Notes: generated by a model not told the origin, from the sequence alone. Shown: positions 24,950-34,628, counted from the stretch's first letter. The stretch is DNA of 64,000 bases from JAWVFM01 sp963843315 (GCA_963843315.1 CAWJJU010000005.1:496001-560000), one strand, 5' to 3'. A program made the numbers and translations.

Positions 24950-26632
24950 CTACTCCGTGACCGCTCCGCGCGAGGCCGAGCCGACGGTCTTCGCGTACTT
25001 GGCCATCACGCCGCTGGGATAGGCGGGCTCGGGCGAGACGTACTCCGCGACGCGCTGGGCGATCTCCTCGTCGGTGAGCGAGGTTTCCAGCACCCGTCGC
25101 TCGACGTCGATCGTGACCTCGTCGCCGTCGCGAAGCGCGGCGATGGGCCCGCGCCTGGCGGCCTCCGGTGCGACGTGTCCGACCATCAGGCCGCGGGTCG
25201 CGCCGGAGAACCGGCCGTCGGTCAGCAGGGCAACCTCCTCGCCCAGGCCCTCGCCCACGATCGCCGCGGTGACCTGCAGCATCTCGCGCATTCCCGGGCC
25301 CCCCGAGGGGCCCTCGTTGCGGATGACGATGACGTCGCCGGGGTTGATCTGCTGGGACTTGACGGCGGCGAAGCAGTCCTCCTCGGACTCGAAGACCCGG
25401 GCCGGACCGGTCTGGCCCTTGCGCTCGGTGCCGGCGAGCTTGACCACCGCGCCCTCGGGAGCGAGGTTGCCGCGCAGGATGGCCAGGCCGCCCTGGGGCT
25501 TCAGCGGGCTCGAAGCGGGCAGCACCACCTCCTGGCCGTCGGCCTCGTCCGCGTCCGCCGCCTCCTCGCCGATCGTGCGGCCGGTGACCGTCATGGCATC
25601 GGCGTGCAGGATTCCCAGCTCGTTCAGGCGGCTGAGGATGAGGGGCACCCCGCCCGCGCGGTAGAGGTCGGTGGCGACGAAGCGACCGCCCGGCTTGAGG
25701 TCGGCCAGCAGCGGCGTCGAGCGGGAGATTCGCTCGAAGTCGTCGATCTGGAGGCCGACGCCCGCCTCGTGGGCGATGGCGAGCAGGTGCAGCACGCCGT
25801 TGGTCGAGCCGCCGGAGGCGCAGACCATCGCGATCGCGTTCTCGAGCGAGTCGCGGGTGATGATCCTGCTGGGCCGCAGGTCCTCGTCCAGCACGCGCAT
25901 GACGAGCTCGCCGATCTTCTCGGCGACGCTCGCCTTGTCGTCGTCGACCGCGGGAACCATCGCCGAGCCGCCCGGGGAGATCCCCAGGGCCTCGAAGGCG
26001 CAGGCCATCGTGTTCGCCGTGAACTGGCCGCCGCAGGCACCGGGGCCCGGGCTGGCGACGTCCTCGAGCTCGTGGAGCTCGTCGTCGGAGATCTTGCCCG
26101 CGGCGTGGGCGCCGATCGCCTCGAAGAGGTCGACGATCGTCACGTCGCGCCCGCGGAAGCGGCCCGGGGCGATCGAGCCGCCGTAGAGCAGCACGCTGGG
26201 GATGTCGAGACGGGCGAGTGCCATCACCGCGCCGGGAATGGTCTTGTCGCAGGCGGCGAGCGCCACCACGGCGTCGAACTGGTAGCCGCGGGCGGTGAGC
26301 TCGATCGAGTCGGCGATGACCTCGCGGCTGACCAGCGAGGTCTTCATCCCCTGGGTGCCCATGGTGATGCCGTCGGAGATGGCGACGGTGTTGAACTCCA
26401 TCGGTGTGCCGCCGGCGGCGCGGACGCCCTCCTTGATGTGCTCGGCGAGCCCGCGCAGATGGAAGTTGCAAGGCATAGCCTCGATCCACGTGTTGGCGAT
26501 GCCGATGGTCGGCCTCGACAGCGCGTCGTCGTCGAAGCCGATGCCCTTCATGTAGGCGCGCGCGTGAGCGCGTTCGGGGCCGTCGAAGACGGCGGCGGAG
26601 CGGGGACGCGGAAACGTCTTGGTGTCGGCCAT
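24950..26632 (-). CDS. ilvD: Dihydroxy-acid dehydratase
   Basis: 560 residues, normal length. Iron-sulfur ligands are visible as PCNFHLRGL, ALAACDKTIPG and GACGGQFTANTMA; the C-terminal GRFSGATRGLMVGHVAPEA is diagnostic. Dehydrates 2,3-dihydroxy-isovalerate and -methylvalerate to the keto acids in valine, isoleucine and pantothenate synthesis. No other ilv gene adjoins. ATG start with 11 bp between it and the end of thiD. Confidence 0.97.
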   Translation of the reverse strand: MADTKTFPRPRSAAVFDGPERAHARAYMKGIGFDDDALSRPTIGIANTWIEAMPCNFHLRGLAEHIKEGVRAAGGTPMEFNTVAISDGITMGTQGMKTSLVSREVIADSIELTARGYQFDAVVALAACDKTIPGAVMALARLDIPSVLLYGGSIAPGRFRGRDVTIVDLFEAIGAHAAGKISDDELHELEDVASPGPGACGGQFTANTMACAFEALGISPGGSAMVPAVDDDKASVAEKIGELVMRVLDEDLRPSRIITRDSLENAIAMVCASGGSTNGVLHLLAIAHEAGVGLQIDDFERISRSTPLLADLKPGGRFVATDLYRAGGVPLILSRLNELGILHADAMTVTGRTIGEEAADADEADGQEVVLPASSPLKPQGGLAILRGNLAPEGAVVKLAGTERKGQTGPARVFESEEDCFAAVKSQQINPGDVIVIRNEGPSGGPGMREMLQVTAAIVGEGLGEEVALLTDGRFSGATRGLMVGHVAPEAARRGPIAALRDGDEVTIDVERRVLETSLTDEEIAQRVAEYVSPEPAYPSGVMAKYAKTVGSASRGAVTE

Positions 26633-26643
26633 GGCGGCGGAGT

Positions 26644-27480
26644 CTAGATGGGCTGTTCGGGGACCCGGTAGAGGCGCTCGTCGCGACGGCGGCGCAGGCC
26701 GAAGACGTCCACGGGTCCCGCGCCGCGCCCGATCTCCTCGAGGCCGCTGCCCACGGCCGCCGCCGCGATCTCGCGAGCCCAGCGGGCCGCCTCGGCGAGC
26801 TCGGCGCCACGCGCCAGGAACGCGGCCAGCGCCGCCGAGTGCGTGCAGCCCGAACCGTGAGCCGCAGTGCCCGGATAGCGCGGCCCCTCGATGCGAGTCA
26901 CGCCGTCGGCGTCGGCCAGCACGTCGGCCCCATCGTCCGTGTGGCCTCCGGTGACGATCACCGCGTCCGGCCCCAGGGCCCTCACCGCCCCGGCGAGATC
27001 GGCGGCCGACGCCCCCTCGCCCAGGCCCGAGAGCGCCCTGGCCTCCATCACGTTCGGGGTGGCCACGGTGGCGCGCGGGAGCACCCGGTCGATGAGCGCC
27101 GCCTTCGCGCCCGGATCCAGGAGCTGCGAGCCGCTCTCGGAGATCATCACCGGGTCGACGACGAGGGGAACCGGGTCGAGCAGCTCCAGCGCGTCGATCA
27201 CCGCCTCGATCGTGACCTCGTCGGCGAGCATCCCGATCTTCGCGGCGTCGATGCGGATGTCGGAGGCGACCGCATCGACCTGGGCGACGATCATCTCGGG
27301 CGGCACCGCCATCACCGACTCGACGCCGGTGGTGTTCTGCGCCGTGATCGCCGTGATCGCGGAGGTTCCGTGAACGCCGCAGCGGGCGAACGCCTTGAGA
27401 TCCGCCTGGATGCCGGCGCCTCCTCCCGAGTCCGATCCGGCGATGGTCAGGGCGGTGTGCACGCGCGCCGTGTCGTTCAC
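26644..27480 (-). CDS. thiD: Hydroxymethylpyrimidine/phosphomethylpyrimidine kinase
   Basis: 278 residues, GTG start. TIAGSDSGGGAGIQADLKAF (about 11-30) is the N-terminal substrate loop, and GTAAHGSGCTHSAALAAFLARG near the C-terminus carries the anion hole and catalytic Cys/Asp-type site (here GSGCTHS). Phosphorylates HMP and HMP-P in thiamine synthesis. The rest of the thi pathway is not in the window and no TPP riboswitch was seen upstream. Confidence 0.95.
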   Translation of the reverse strand: MNDTARVHTALTIAGSDSGGGAGIQADLKAFARCGVHGTSAITAITAQNTTGVESVMAVPPEMIVAQVDAVASDIRIDAAKIGMLADEVTIEAVIDALELLDPVPLVVDPVMISESGSQLLDPGAKAALIDRVLPRATVATPNVMEARALSGLGEGASAADLAGAVRALGPDAVIVTGGHTDDGADVLADADGVTRIEGPRYPGTAAHGSGCTHSAALAAFLARGAELAEAARWAREIAAAAVGSGLEEIGRGAGPVDVFGLRRRRDERLYRVPEQPI

Positions 27481-27498
27481 GCGGCTGAGCCTACGGCT

Positions 27499-28455
27499 TC
27501 ACCGAGGCGGGGCGAGGGCGGTGCGCACGTACGCGCCTGCCTGACCACCGGCGAGGTAGCCCATCAGCTCGAGCCTCGCCAGATCCACCGCGCATTCCCG
27601 CGCATCCGTGCCGCGGGCGGTGGCGATGGCATCCAGGGTGTCCAGCCCGCCCTCGACCAGCGCCAGCACACCCGCGCAGCCGTCGTCGAGGGGCGGACCC
27701 GCCGCGCGCACGCTGGTGGCGCCCACGCCGAGGATCTCGTCGAGCACGTCCTGAGCGTCGCGAACCAGCACGGCGCCGTCGCGGATCAGCGCGTGCGGGC
27801 CTGCGGACGTGCGCGAGGTGACGGGCCCGGGCACAGCGCCGAGCAGGCGGTTCAGGCGCACGACCTCGTCGGCGGTGATCAGCGATCCGGAGGGATTGGC
27901 GCCCTCGACCACGATCGTCATTCCGCCGATCGCCGCCATGATGCGGTTGCGCGCCGGGAAGGCCCACTTCTCCGGCGGGACGCCTGGCGGCCGCTCCGAG
28001 ATCGCCGCGCCGCCGCCGGCGGCGATGCGGCGGTGAAGGCCCAGCTTCGAGCGCGGATAGGCGACGTCGGCGCCGCCGCCCAGCACGGCAATGGTCGCGC
28101 CGCCGCCCTCCAGCGCCCCCTCGTGCGCCGCCGAGTCGATGCCGAACGCCATGCCGCTGACCACCACCAGGCCGGAGGCGCCGAGCAGATGCCCGAGCTC
28201 GCGCGCCGCGGCCAGGCCGTAGGGCGTCGCGCGCCGCGAGCCCACGATCGTGACCGCGCCCTCAGGCTCGAGGGCCTCGACGATCGATTGGTTGCCCACG
28301 CCGAAGATCACAGGCGGCGTACGGTCATCGAGGTCGAAGAGCGCTCGCGGGTAGCGCTCGTCGCAGCGGCAGAGCGCCCAGCAATCGCCCAGCGCGCCCG
28401 CGGTGGCCTCGGCCGCATCCAGGCAGTCTGGGCATGCCCTGACCGCCGTCGTCAA
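27499..28455 (-). CDS. dprA: DNA processing protein DprA
   Basis: 318 residues. The Rossmann-like DprA core is clear: VGSRRATPYGLAAARELG, VVSGMAFGIDSAAHEGALEGGG, AVLGGGADVAYPRSKLGLHRRI, and FPARNRIMAAIGGMTIVVEGA, with the Ser-G-xA and G-S loops for ssDNA binding. A C-terminal winged-helix-like part follows. Loads RecA on incoming single-stranded DNA. TTG start overlaps the comM stop (TTGA), a common dprA-comM pairing. Confidence 0.93.
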   Translation of the reverse strand: MTTAVRACPDCLDAAEATAGALGDCWALCRCDERYPRALFDLDDRTPPVIFGVGNQSIVEALEPEGAVTIVGSRRATPYGLAAARELGHLLGASGLVVVSGMAFGIDSAAHEGALEGGGATIAVLGGGADVAYPRSKLGLHRRIAAGGGAAISERPPGVPPEKWAFPARNRIMAAIGGMTIVVEGANPSGSLITADEVVRLNRLLGAVPGPVTSRTSAGPHALIRDGAVLVRDAQDVLDEILGVGATSVRAAGPPLDDGCAGVLALVEGGLDTLDAIATARGTDARECAVDLARLELMGYLAGGQAGAYVRTALAPPR

Positions 28456-29952
28456 GCCTGGTCCCTTCGCCGCAGGCTGAGCGCCTCGGCCACATGCTCG
28501 GCGCCGACCGCGTCGGACTCGTCGAGATCGGCGAGCGTCCGGGCGAGGCGCAGCGCCCGGTCGTAGCCGCGACCGCTCAGCCGCAGCCGGTCGTAGCCCG
28601 CCTGGACGAGCTCGCGCGCATCGGCGCCCAGCTCAGCGAGCGCTCGAGTTTCGCGAGCGCTCATCTCGGCGTTGCAGCGCCCCGGCCCGAGCCGCGCCGC
28701 CTGGCGGCGCCGCGCTCTGAGAACCCGTTCGCGCACCATCGCCGAGGGCTCCCCGTCCCCCGCGCCGATCTCCTGCGCCCCGGGGCGCTCGACCCGCACG
28801 AAGATGTCGATGCGATCGGCCAGCGCGCCGCTGAGACGCCCCTGATAGCGGCGGATCTGACCCGGGGAGCATCGGCACTCCTGCGATTCCGGGCCGTGGC
28901 CGCATGGGCATGGATTGGCCGCCGCGACCAGCACGAAGCGCGCCGGCAGCTCGGTCGAGTACCCGGCGCGAGCGATCGACACCCGGCCGCTCTCCAGCGG
29001 CTCGCGGAGGGCCTCGACGGCGTCGCGGGAGAACTCGGCGAGCTCGTCGAGAAACAGCACGCCGCGATGGGCCAGGGTGATCTCGCCCGCGCGCGGCGGC
29101 GTGCCCCCGCCGACCAGCCCGGCGGCGGAGATCGTGTGATGAGGCGAGCGATAGGGGCGGCGCCGGGCGACGGCGGCGTCCACACGCCGGCCGCATGCGC
29201 TCGCGACCCGCAGCACCTCCACCGCCTCGGCCTCGTCGAGCGGCGGCAGGATCGAGGGGAGCCGCCGGGCGGCGAGCGACTTCCCCGCGCCGGGCGGCCC
29301 CAGCGCCAGGAGGTTGTGCCCTCCGGCCGCGGCGACCTCGAGGGCGCGGCGCAGCGCGGGCTGCCCGCGGAGGTCGGCGAGGTCCGGCCCTTCCTCCCCG
29401 GGATCGAGCACGAGCTCGAGCGGCTCGGGAGGCGGCGGCAGCTCCTCGCCTCCGAACGCGGTCAGTTCCCGCAGATGGGAGATCGGCACGATCCTCGGGA
29501 CCCCTTGCCAGCGCCGCCTCTGGGCCGTTGGCGGCCGCGACACCCATCCGGCCGACACCGTGCCTCGCCGCAGCCTCCGCCATCGCCAGCGTGCCGGGCA
29601 CGGGACGGACGGAGCCGTCGAGCGCGAGCTCCCCGGCGAAGGCGGTGTCGGCGAGCGCGCCCGCCGGCAGGTTTCGGGCCGAGCCCAGCAGCGCCGCGGC
29701 GATCGCGAGGTCGAGCCCCGGCCCGCCCTTGCGCAGGTCGGCGGGCGCGAGGTTCGCCGTGATCCGGGTCTGGGGGAAGTCGAACCCGGAGTTCTGAAGC
29801 GCCGCCCGCACGCGCTCGCGGGACTCGCGAACCGATGCGTCGGGAAGGCCGACGAGGCTGAACGCCGGCAGGCCCCGCTGAACGTCAACCTCCACGCGCA
29901 CAGGGTGGGCCTCGACGCCGAGCAGGGTGAAGGTGCGAGTGGTGGCGAGCAC
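28452..29952 (-). CDS. comM: ComM/YifB-family Mg-chelatase-like ATPase, one frame change
   Basis: The N-terminal part (GTG 29952, TTRTFTLLGVEAHPVRVEVDVQ...) and the C-terminal part lie in different frames; the join needs a +1 change near 29501-29510, where removing one base gives a normal AALAGVPRIVPISHLREL. Downstream are the AAA+ Walker A GPPGAGKSLAARRLPS, SAAGLVGGGTPPRAGEI, Walker B VLFLDELAEF, and a cysteine cluster CPCGHGPESQECRC. About 500 residues in total, the family length. Hexameric helicase assisting branch migration in transformation. The frame change is probably a sequencing error. Confidence 0.85.
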
Positions 29953-30109
29953 CCGGCGAGGTTCGCGGATGCCCCCGCGCCGGTTGCGCGCCGGCTGTGG
30001 AGATTCAGCCGCTCGGAGGCGCCGAATCGCCGCCGAACGCGGGAAGCGGCGCGAAACCCACCGAATCGGTCGGTTTCACGCCACCCTGCCGAGCGCCGGC
30101 CTCGTCCGC

Positions 30110-32059
30110 TCAGTGCTGCGGCGGGCCGAGGACCGGAGTCTTGAGCGGCGCCGCAAGCCCGACGAAGGCGACGATCTCGTGGCCGCCCGGATTCTGCTGA
30201 TACGGAACCTTCAGCCAGTTGTTGGCGAGCCACACGTTGCCCGAGGGATCGACCGCGACGCCGGTGTTGCGGACGAGGCCGTCGAACCCGAAGCCGCTGT
30301 CGGGGGCAATCGGATCGCCGGTGTCGGTGCCTGGCGGGCAGTGCTTCGGCCGCACGCCGCACAGGTTGCCCAGCGCCTGTCCGGCGAAGTTCGCGACCCA
30401 CACGTTGTCGTCTCCGTCCACCGCGATCCCCCACGGGAGGATCGTGCCGCCGCCCGTGAACGGCGCACTCGGATCGGGCGTCCCGTCGCTGCCGAGCAGC
30501 GTGACGGAACCCTCCTGGACAAACGGAGGCTGAGGCGGCTCGCAGGGGAAAAGCACGTCGCCCGAGTTGGCGACCCAGATATCGCCGCGACTGTCCGTGG
30601 TCAGGCCCATCGGCCGGCTGATCGCGGTCGAGACGGGCGAGTTCGCGGCCGGCGTCCCGTTGGGGTTGATGATCGCCACCTTGCTGTTCTGGTTGCCCGC
30701 AACGAACGCCTGCCCCTTGTCGTTGATCGCGATCCCGAACGGACTCGTGATCCCGAGCCCGCCCGCGACGATCGCCTTCGAGGGATCGCCTCCTGGGTAC
30801 TGCGTGACCGTGCCGTTGCCGCAGTTGGCGATCCAGATGTTCCCGTCGCGGTCGGCGACGGTCCCCTGCGGCTCGTCGAGCGGCCCCGCGGTGTAACCGC
30901 CGCCGAAAGTGTCGGTTCTCGGCGGAGAGAGCGGATTGCCGCTGGCGGTGAACTCGGAGACGCTGTTGCGGGGCGGCGGATCAGTGCAGCCGCTTCCCTG
31001 GAAGCCGTAGTTGCCGACCCACACATGGCCGTTGGGCGCCAGGCCGATGCCGAAGCCCGCTCCGCTGAGGCCGCCGCCCGTGAACGGGGAGCGAGCCGCA
31101 AAGCGGCCGTCGGGCTTGAATTTGAAGAGCTGGTTGCTGGCGCACTGCGGAACCTGTGGATCCGCTCCGTAGTTGTAGTTGTTGTTCACCCAGAGGTTGC
31201 CGTGCTTGTCGATCGCGAAGTTGCCGGGGCCGTCGAGGCTCGCTCCGTCTCCGTCGAAGCGCAGGGCGAGCGTCCAACCATCGGGACGTTCGCCCTGACC
31301 CAGTGCGGGCCCGTAGGGCGCGGGCGAGGAGGCGGCCAGGTTGAACAGTCCGCCGACGTCATTGGCGGGGTTGCGTGCGATGTCAGCCATCGCCTCCAGC
31401 GTTCCGCTGGGCCTCGAGCCGCCGGGCGGCGTGGCGAGCTCGAGGAGCTTCGAGCAGCCCTTGGTCGATCGAGCGCATTTCGCAACCATGTTCGCCAGCG
31501 AGTTGAACGCTCGCTGCGTCGAGGTCTCGCTGCCGTTGGGAGCCTTCTTCAGCACGCTTCCGGGCTTTCCGGTCGTCGGGTTCGCGAGGTTGGACGCCAT
31601 CGCCGTCGCGTTCTGCAGGCCCGGCGAGGCACCGGCCACCTTCTTCGCGTCGTTGACGAACTGCGCAAGGCCGAAGCCGGCGGCGACCGTCGTACGCTCG
31701 TTGAGAACGGCTTGGCGGGGGAATCTCGGCGTGCCGATCGCCGACGCGAGTTTCACGGCCGCACCGCGGCCGGCGATCAGATACAGCACCGCGCGCGACG
31801 ACCGCGGCGCCGCGTAGCGGAGCTTGAACGACCCGTCCCCGCCGGTGCGCGACGCGGCCAGCCGCTTCGGGGCCGAGCTCGCGTCACCGGCGCGATAAAG
31901 GCCAACGGTGACCCCGCCGAGCTCCTTGCCCTTGCTCTCGACGACACCGTGAATTTTCGCGGCGCCAGCCTCCTGCGCGCCGGCGACCGCGCCGACGGCC
32001 AGCGTCGCCGAGATCGCTGCCGCCACCGCTGCGAGCAGGTTGACTCTCTTTCTCAACAC
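30110..32059 (-). CDS. Large secreted NHL/Vgb-type beta-propeller protein
   Basis: 649 residues, GTG start. A signal peptide (LLAAVAAAISATLAVGAVAGAQ) opens the protein. A carboxypeptidase-regulatory-like domain (KIHGVVESKGKELGGVTVGLYRAG, about 35-100) and an Ala/Asn-rich helical region follow. From about 260 there are six to seven propeller blades containing IDKHGNLWVNNN, LAPNGHVWVGN, DRDGNIWIAN, INDKGQAFVAG, DSRGDIWVANS, DGDDNVWVAN and DPSGNVWLANN. This WVAN pattern is that of NHL/SMP-30/Vgb proteins. Extracellular; role unknown. Confidence 0.85.
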   Translation of the reverse strand: MLRKRVNLLAAVAAAISATLAVGAVAGAQEAGAAKIHGVVESKGKELGGVTVGLYRAGDASSAPKRLAASRTGGDGSFKLRYAAPRSSRAVLYLIAGRGAAVKLASAIGTPRFPRQAVLNERTTVAAGFGLAQFVNDAKKVAGASPGLQNATAMASNLANPTTGKPGSVLKKAPNGSETSTQRAFNSLANMVAKCARSTKGCSKLLELATPPGGSRPSGTLEAMADIARNPANDVGGLFNLAASSPAPYGPALGQGERPDGWTLALRFDGDGASLDGPGNFAIDKHGNLWVNNNYNYGADPQVPQCASNQLFKFKPDGRFAARSPFTGGGLSGAGFGIGLAPNGHVWVGNYGFQGSGCTDPPPRNSVSEFTASGNPLSPPRTDTFGGGYTAGPLDEPQGTVADRDGNIWIANCGNGTVTQYPGGDPSKAIVAGGLGITSPFGIAINDKGQAFVAGNQNSKVAIINPNGTPAANSPVSTAISRPMGLTTDSRGDIWVANSGDVLFPCEPPQPPFVQEGSVTLLGSDGTPDPSAPFTGGGTILPWGIAVDGDDNVWVANFAGQALGNLCGVRPKHCPPGTDTGDPIAPDSGFGFDGLVRNTGVAVDPSGNVWLANNWLKVPYQQNPGGHEIVAFVGLAAPLKTPVLGPPQH

Positions 32060-32253
32060 CGGAGACGACCCACCATCACGCTCTGGAGCAGCTCAAGCAG
32101 GTGTCCCTTTCTGACGAGGCGGAAACGGGCGCCCTCAGCCTATCCGGCCGCAGGAGCGCTCGGTGCCCGATGGTAAGAGCTCTGACTGGCCCCAGCACGC
32201 AATCGACACCTCCCGCGAGTGATCCGTTAGTGGGCTTCGCCTAGCGTCGGCGC
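32060..32253. other. Divergent intergenic region
   Basis: 194 bp between the starts of the secreted propeller gene and yraN. It should hold two promoters; no specific element was identified. Confidence 0.35.
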
Positions 32254-32640
32254 GTGTCCCTCGTTCGTCGACAGACCGGCCGCCGCGGCGAGGATCTCGT
32301 CGCCAACGAGCTCCGCCCTCGAGGTGCCACCCTGCTCGCGCGCAACGTGCGAATGGCCGGGGTGCGCGGCGAGATCGACCTCGTCGCGGTCGACGGCGGC
32401 GATCTTGTCTTCATCGAGGTGAAGACACGTCACGCCGGCAACGTGCTCGGGCCGGAGCGTCCTGCCGCGGCTGTGGGGCCTCAGAAGCAGCGCAAGCTGC
32501 GCGCCCTCGCGATGGCATGGCTGGCGGCAAATCGTGGGGACGTGCCGGCGCACCGGGGGCTGCGGTTCGACGTGGTTGGGATCGTCATTGGCAATGCGGG
32601 AGAGGTGCTCGAGTGGGACTGGATCGAGGCGGCGTTCTGA
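32254..32640 (+). CDS. YraN / UPF0102-family nuclease-like protein
   Basis: 128 residues from GTG. TGRRGEDLVANELRPRG, GEIDLVAVDGGDLVFIEVKTR (the D-x-n-ExK endonuclease signature, about residues 42-62) and a C-terminal RFDVVGI strand define the family. Thought to act in DNA repair or recombination; biochemical role unproven. Here it converges with rnhB, as is common in bacteria. Confidence 0.9.
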   Translation: MSLVRRQTGRRGEDLVANELRPRGATLLARNVRMAGVRGEIDLVAVDGGDLVFIEVKTRHAGNVLGPERPAAAVGPQKQRKLRALAMAWLAANRGDVPAHRGLRFDVVGIVIGNAGEVLEWDWIEAAF

Positions 32641-32643
32641 GGG

Positions 32644-32690
32644 GGCTTTGCAGCGTTGACCACCGTATGGGTGGAAAAGGCTGCAAAGCC
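32644..32690. terminator. Bidirectional transcription terminator
   Basis: Perfect 11-bp inverted repeat GGCTTTGCAGC ... GCTGCAAAGCC around a 25-base loop that itself contains CCACC/GGTGG. It lies in the 62-bp gap between the convergent yraN and rnhB stops, so it can end transcription from both sides. Confidence 0.7.
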
Positions 32691-32702
32691 TCGACGAGAG
32701 CG

Positions 32703-33485
32703 CTACCCCAGGCTGAGCTGCGAGTACGCGATCGACTGGAACGAGCGGCGGTGCAGCGCGCTCGGACCGCTTGCGATCACGGCGTCACGGTGCTCGGGCG
32801 TGGAGTAGCCCGCGTTGATGGCGAAGCCGTAGCCGGGGTAGTGGCTCTCGGCACGGTGCATCAGCCGGTCGCGCGTGACCTTGGCGATCACCGACGCCGC
32901 TGCGATCGCCGCGCTGGTCGCGTCGCCGTCGATCACGGCGCGGTGCTCGACGCCACAGTCGCGGATCGGGAAGCCGTCGGAAAGGCACACCGCCCCGGGC
33001 ACGGCCACGCGCTCGAGGCAGCGGCCCAGCGCCGCGAGGTTGGTGACGTGCAGGCCGCGATGGTCGATTCCTCGCACGCAGCGCGAGACCACCGCGACCC
33101 GCGCCGCGGCGCGGATGACCCGCGGATAGAGCTCCTCGCGCTCGGCGGGGGTGCGCTTCTTGGAGTCGTCGAGGTCGGAGAGCGCCCGGCGGTCGCGCAT
33201 GCCGAGCGAGCCGTAGTCGATGAGCACGGCGGCGGCGACCAGCGGGCCGGCCAGCGACCCGCGGCCGGCCTCGTCGGCGCCGGCGACGAACCTCGCTCCG
33301 AGAGAGCGGTCGAACTTGAAGAGCTTCGCCGCCTGGCGCTGGCGGCGCTTTCGGGCCGCCGAACTGCGCTCGCGCTTCCTAGAGGATTCCGATTCGGTCG
33401 GGAGGCCAGTAGGTGAAGAAGGCCTCGCCGATGATCCAGTCACGAGGAACGGGTCCCCAGAAGCGGCTGTCGTCGCTCTGCCCAC
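32703..33485 (-). CDS. rnhB: Ribonuclease HII
   Basis: Catalytic domain starts GARFVAGADEAGRGSLAGPL with the DE pair; further acidic residues are at LSDLDDSKKRTP and AIDGDATSAAIAAASVIAKVTRD. Cleaves at ribonucleotides in DNA. The open frame starts at 33485 and overlaps lepB by 107 bp; a GTG at 33443 is an alternative, but no start codon exists closer to the domain, so an overlap of at least 60 bp with lepB is forced. N-terminal leader (RKRERSSAARKRRQRQAAKL) is very basic. Confidence 0.88.
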   Translation of the reverse strand: MGRATTAASGDPFLVTGSSARPSSPTGLPTESESSRKRERSSAARKRRQRQAAKLFKFDRSLGARFVAGADEAGRGSLAGPLVAAAVLIDYGSLGMRDRRALSDLDDSKKRTPAEREELYPRVIRAAARVAVVSRCVRGIDHRGLHVTNLAALGRCLERVAVPGAVCLSDGFPIRDCGVEHRAVIDGDATSAAIAAASVIAKVTRDRLMHRAESHYPGYGFAINAGYSTPEHRDAVIASGPSALHRRSFQSIAYSQLSLG

Positions 33486-33990
33486 GGTTGTCGCCCATCA
33501 TGAAGTAGTGATCGGGTGGAACGGTGATCTCCTTCGGCAGATTGCAGGAGTTTCCGTCGTTACATGGCCGGATGAAGCTCTCCTTGGCCTCCACCCCGTT
33601 GACGACCGGGTGGCCGTCCCTGATCGAAAGGGTGTCGCCGGGGCCGGCGACGATGCGCTTGATGAAGTTCTGATCCGACTCCTCGTCCCCGGGCAGCGGA
33701 CACGCCTCACGCGCCGAGTGCACCTCCCCGCACTCGCTGCCTGTGTTGGAGACTGCGCGCTGCGGCGGGTGGAAGACCACGATGTCCCCGATCTGGGGAT
33801 CGTGGAGGTGGTAGATGAACCGGTTGACCAGGACCCGCTGGCCGACGTCGAGGGTGGGCTCCATCGAGCCCGAGGGGATCTGGTACGGCTTGACGATGAA
33901 GGCCTGGATGAGCAGCGCCAGCCCGATGGCCAGCGCGACGATGAAGACCAGCTCGGCGAACGCGCCGCGGCCGGACTGAGGCCGCGGCAT
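33379..33990 (-). CDS. lepB: Signal peptidase I
   Basis: 203 residues. One N-terminal membrane helix (LVFIVALAIGLALLIQAFIV) followed by IPSGSMEPTLDVGQRVLVNR with the catalytic Ser, the FIKRIVAGPGD segment with the catalytic Lys, and MMGDNRGQSDDSRFWG near the end. Removes signal peptides at the outer face of the membrane. Its ATG overlaps the rplS stop by one base (TGATG). Confidence 0.95.
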   Translation of the reverse strand: MPRPQSGRGAFAELVFIVALAIGLALLIQAFIVKPYQIPSGSMEPTLDVGQRVLVNRFIYHLHDPQIGDIVVFHPPQRAVSNTGSECGEVHSAREACPLPGDEESDQNFIKRIVAGPGDTLSIRDGHPVVNGVEAKESFIRPCNDGNSCNLPKEITVPPDHYFMMGDNRGQSDDSRFWGPVPRDWIIGEAFFTYWPPDRIGIL

Positions 33991-34628
33991 CAGGCGCTGG
34001 CCTCGTCGGCCTCGGCCTTGGCCGGCTCCTCCCCTTCGTCAGCCCCGCCTTCATCCTCCGCCGCAGGTTCCTCCGCGGCCGGCTCCTCCGCCTGCTCTTC
34101 CTCCGCCTGTTCCTCCGAGGCCTCCGCCTCGTCGGCCTGTTCGGCAACCGGCTCCTCCGCGTCCGTCTCGGCGTCGGCCTCCTCTCCGGGCCCGGCGTCG
34201 ACGACCTCGGCCTCGTCCTGGGCGACGCCCTCGGAGTCGACCGGAGTCTCCTCCGGCTCGGCGATCACGACGTCGTCCTCGATGCCCCAGCGACGCTCCG
34301 CCACCCGGGCGCGCTTGCCGACGCGGCCGCGCAGGTAATACAGCTTGGCCCTGCGGACGGCGCCGCGGGCGACGACCTCGAGCCGCTCGATCTTGGGCGA
34401 GTGCAGCGGGAACGTGCGCTCCACCCCGACGCCGAACGACTGCTTGCGGACGATGAAGGTCTCGCGCGCTCCGCTTCCCGACCGCGAGATCACGATGCCC
34501 TCGAAGACCTGGGTGCGGCGGCGGGTGCCCTCGACCACCTGGAAGTGGACGCGCACACGGTCGCCCGGGTCGAACCTCGGGATCTTGCGCAGCGAGCGGC
34601 TTTCGATGCTCTCGATGATCGTGCTCAT
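33990..34628 (-). CDS. rplS: 50S ribosomal protein L19 with long acidic tail
   Basis: 212 residues, versus about 115 for typical bL19. The first 115 are a normal L19: IPRFDPGDRVRVHFQVVEG, RRTQVFEGIVISRSGSG, FPLHSPKIERLEVVARG, RRAKLYYLRGRVGKRARV. The remaining 95 residues are almost only Glu, Ala, Asp and Pro. The tail may be a flexible acidic extension on the ribosome surface, near the 30S interface. ATG start; 99 bp to trmD upstream. Confidence 0.95.
   Translation of the reverse strand: MSTIIESIESRSLRKIPRFDPGDRVRVHFQVVEGTRRRTQVFEGIVISRSGSGARETFIVRKQSFGVGVERTFPLHSPKIERLEVVARGAVRRAKLYYLRGRVGKRARVAERRWGIEDDVVIAEPEETPVDSEGVAQDEAEVVDAGPGEEADAETDAEEPVAEQADEAEASEEQAEEEQAEEPAAEEPAAEDEGGADEGEEPAKAEADEASA

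Noticed and set aside
29953..30109. Short gene upstream of comM
   Set aside because: Open frames here have no start with ribosome site and no conserved pattern; treated as promoter space.
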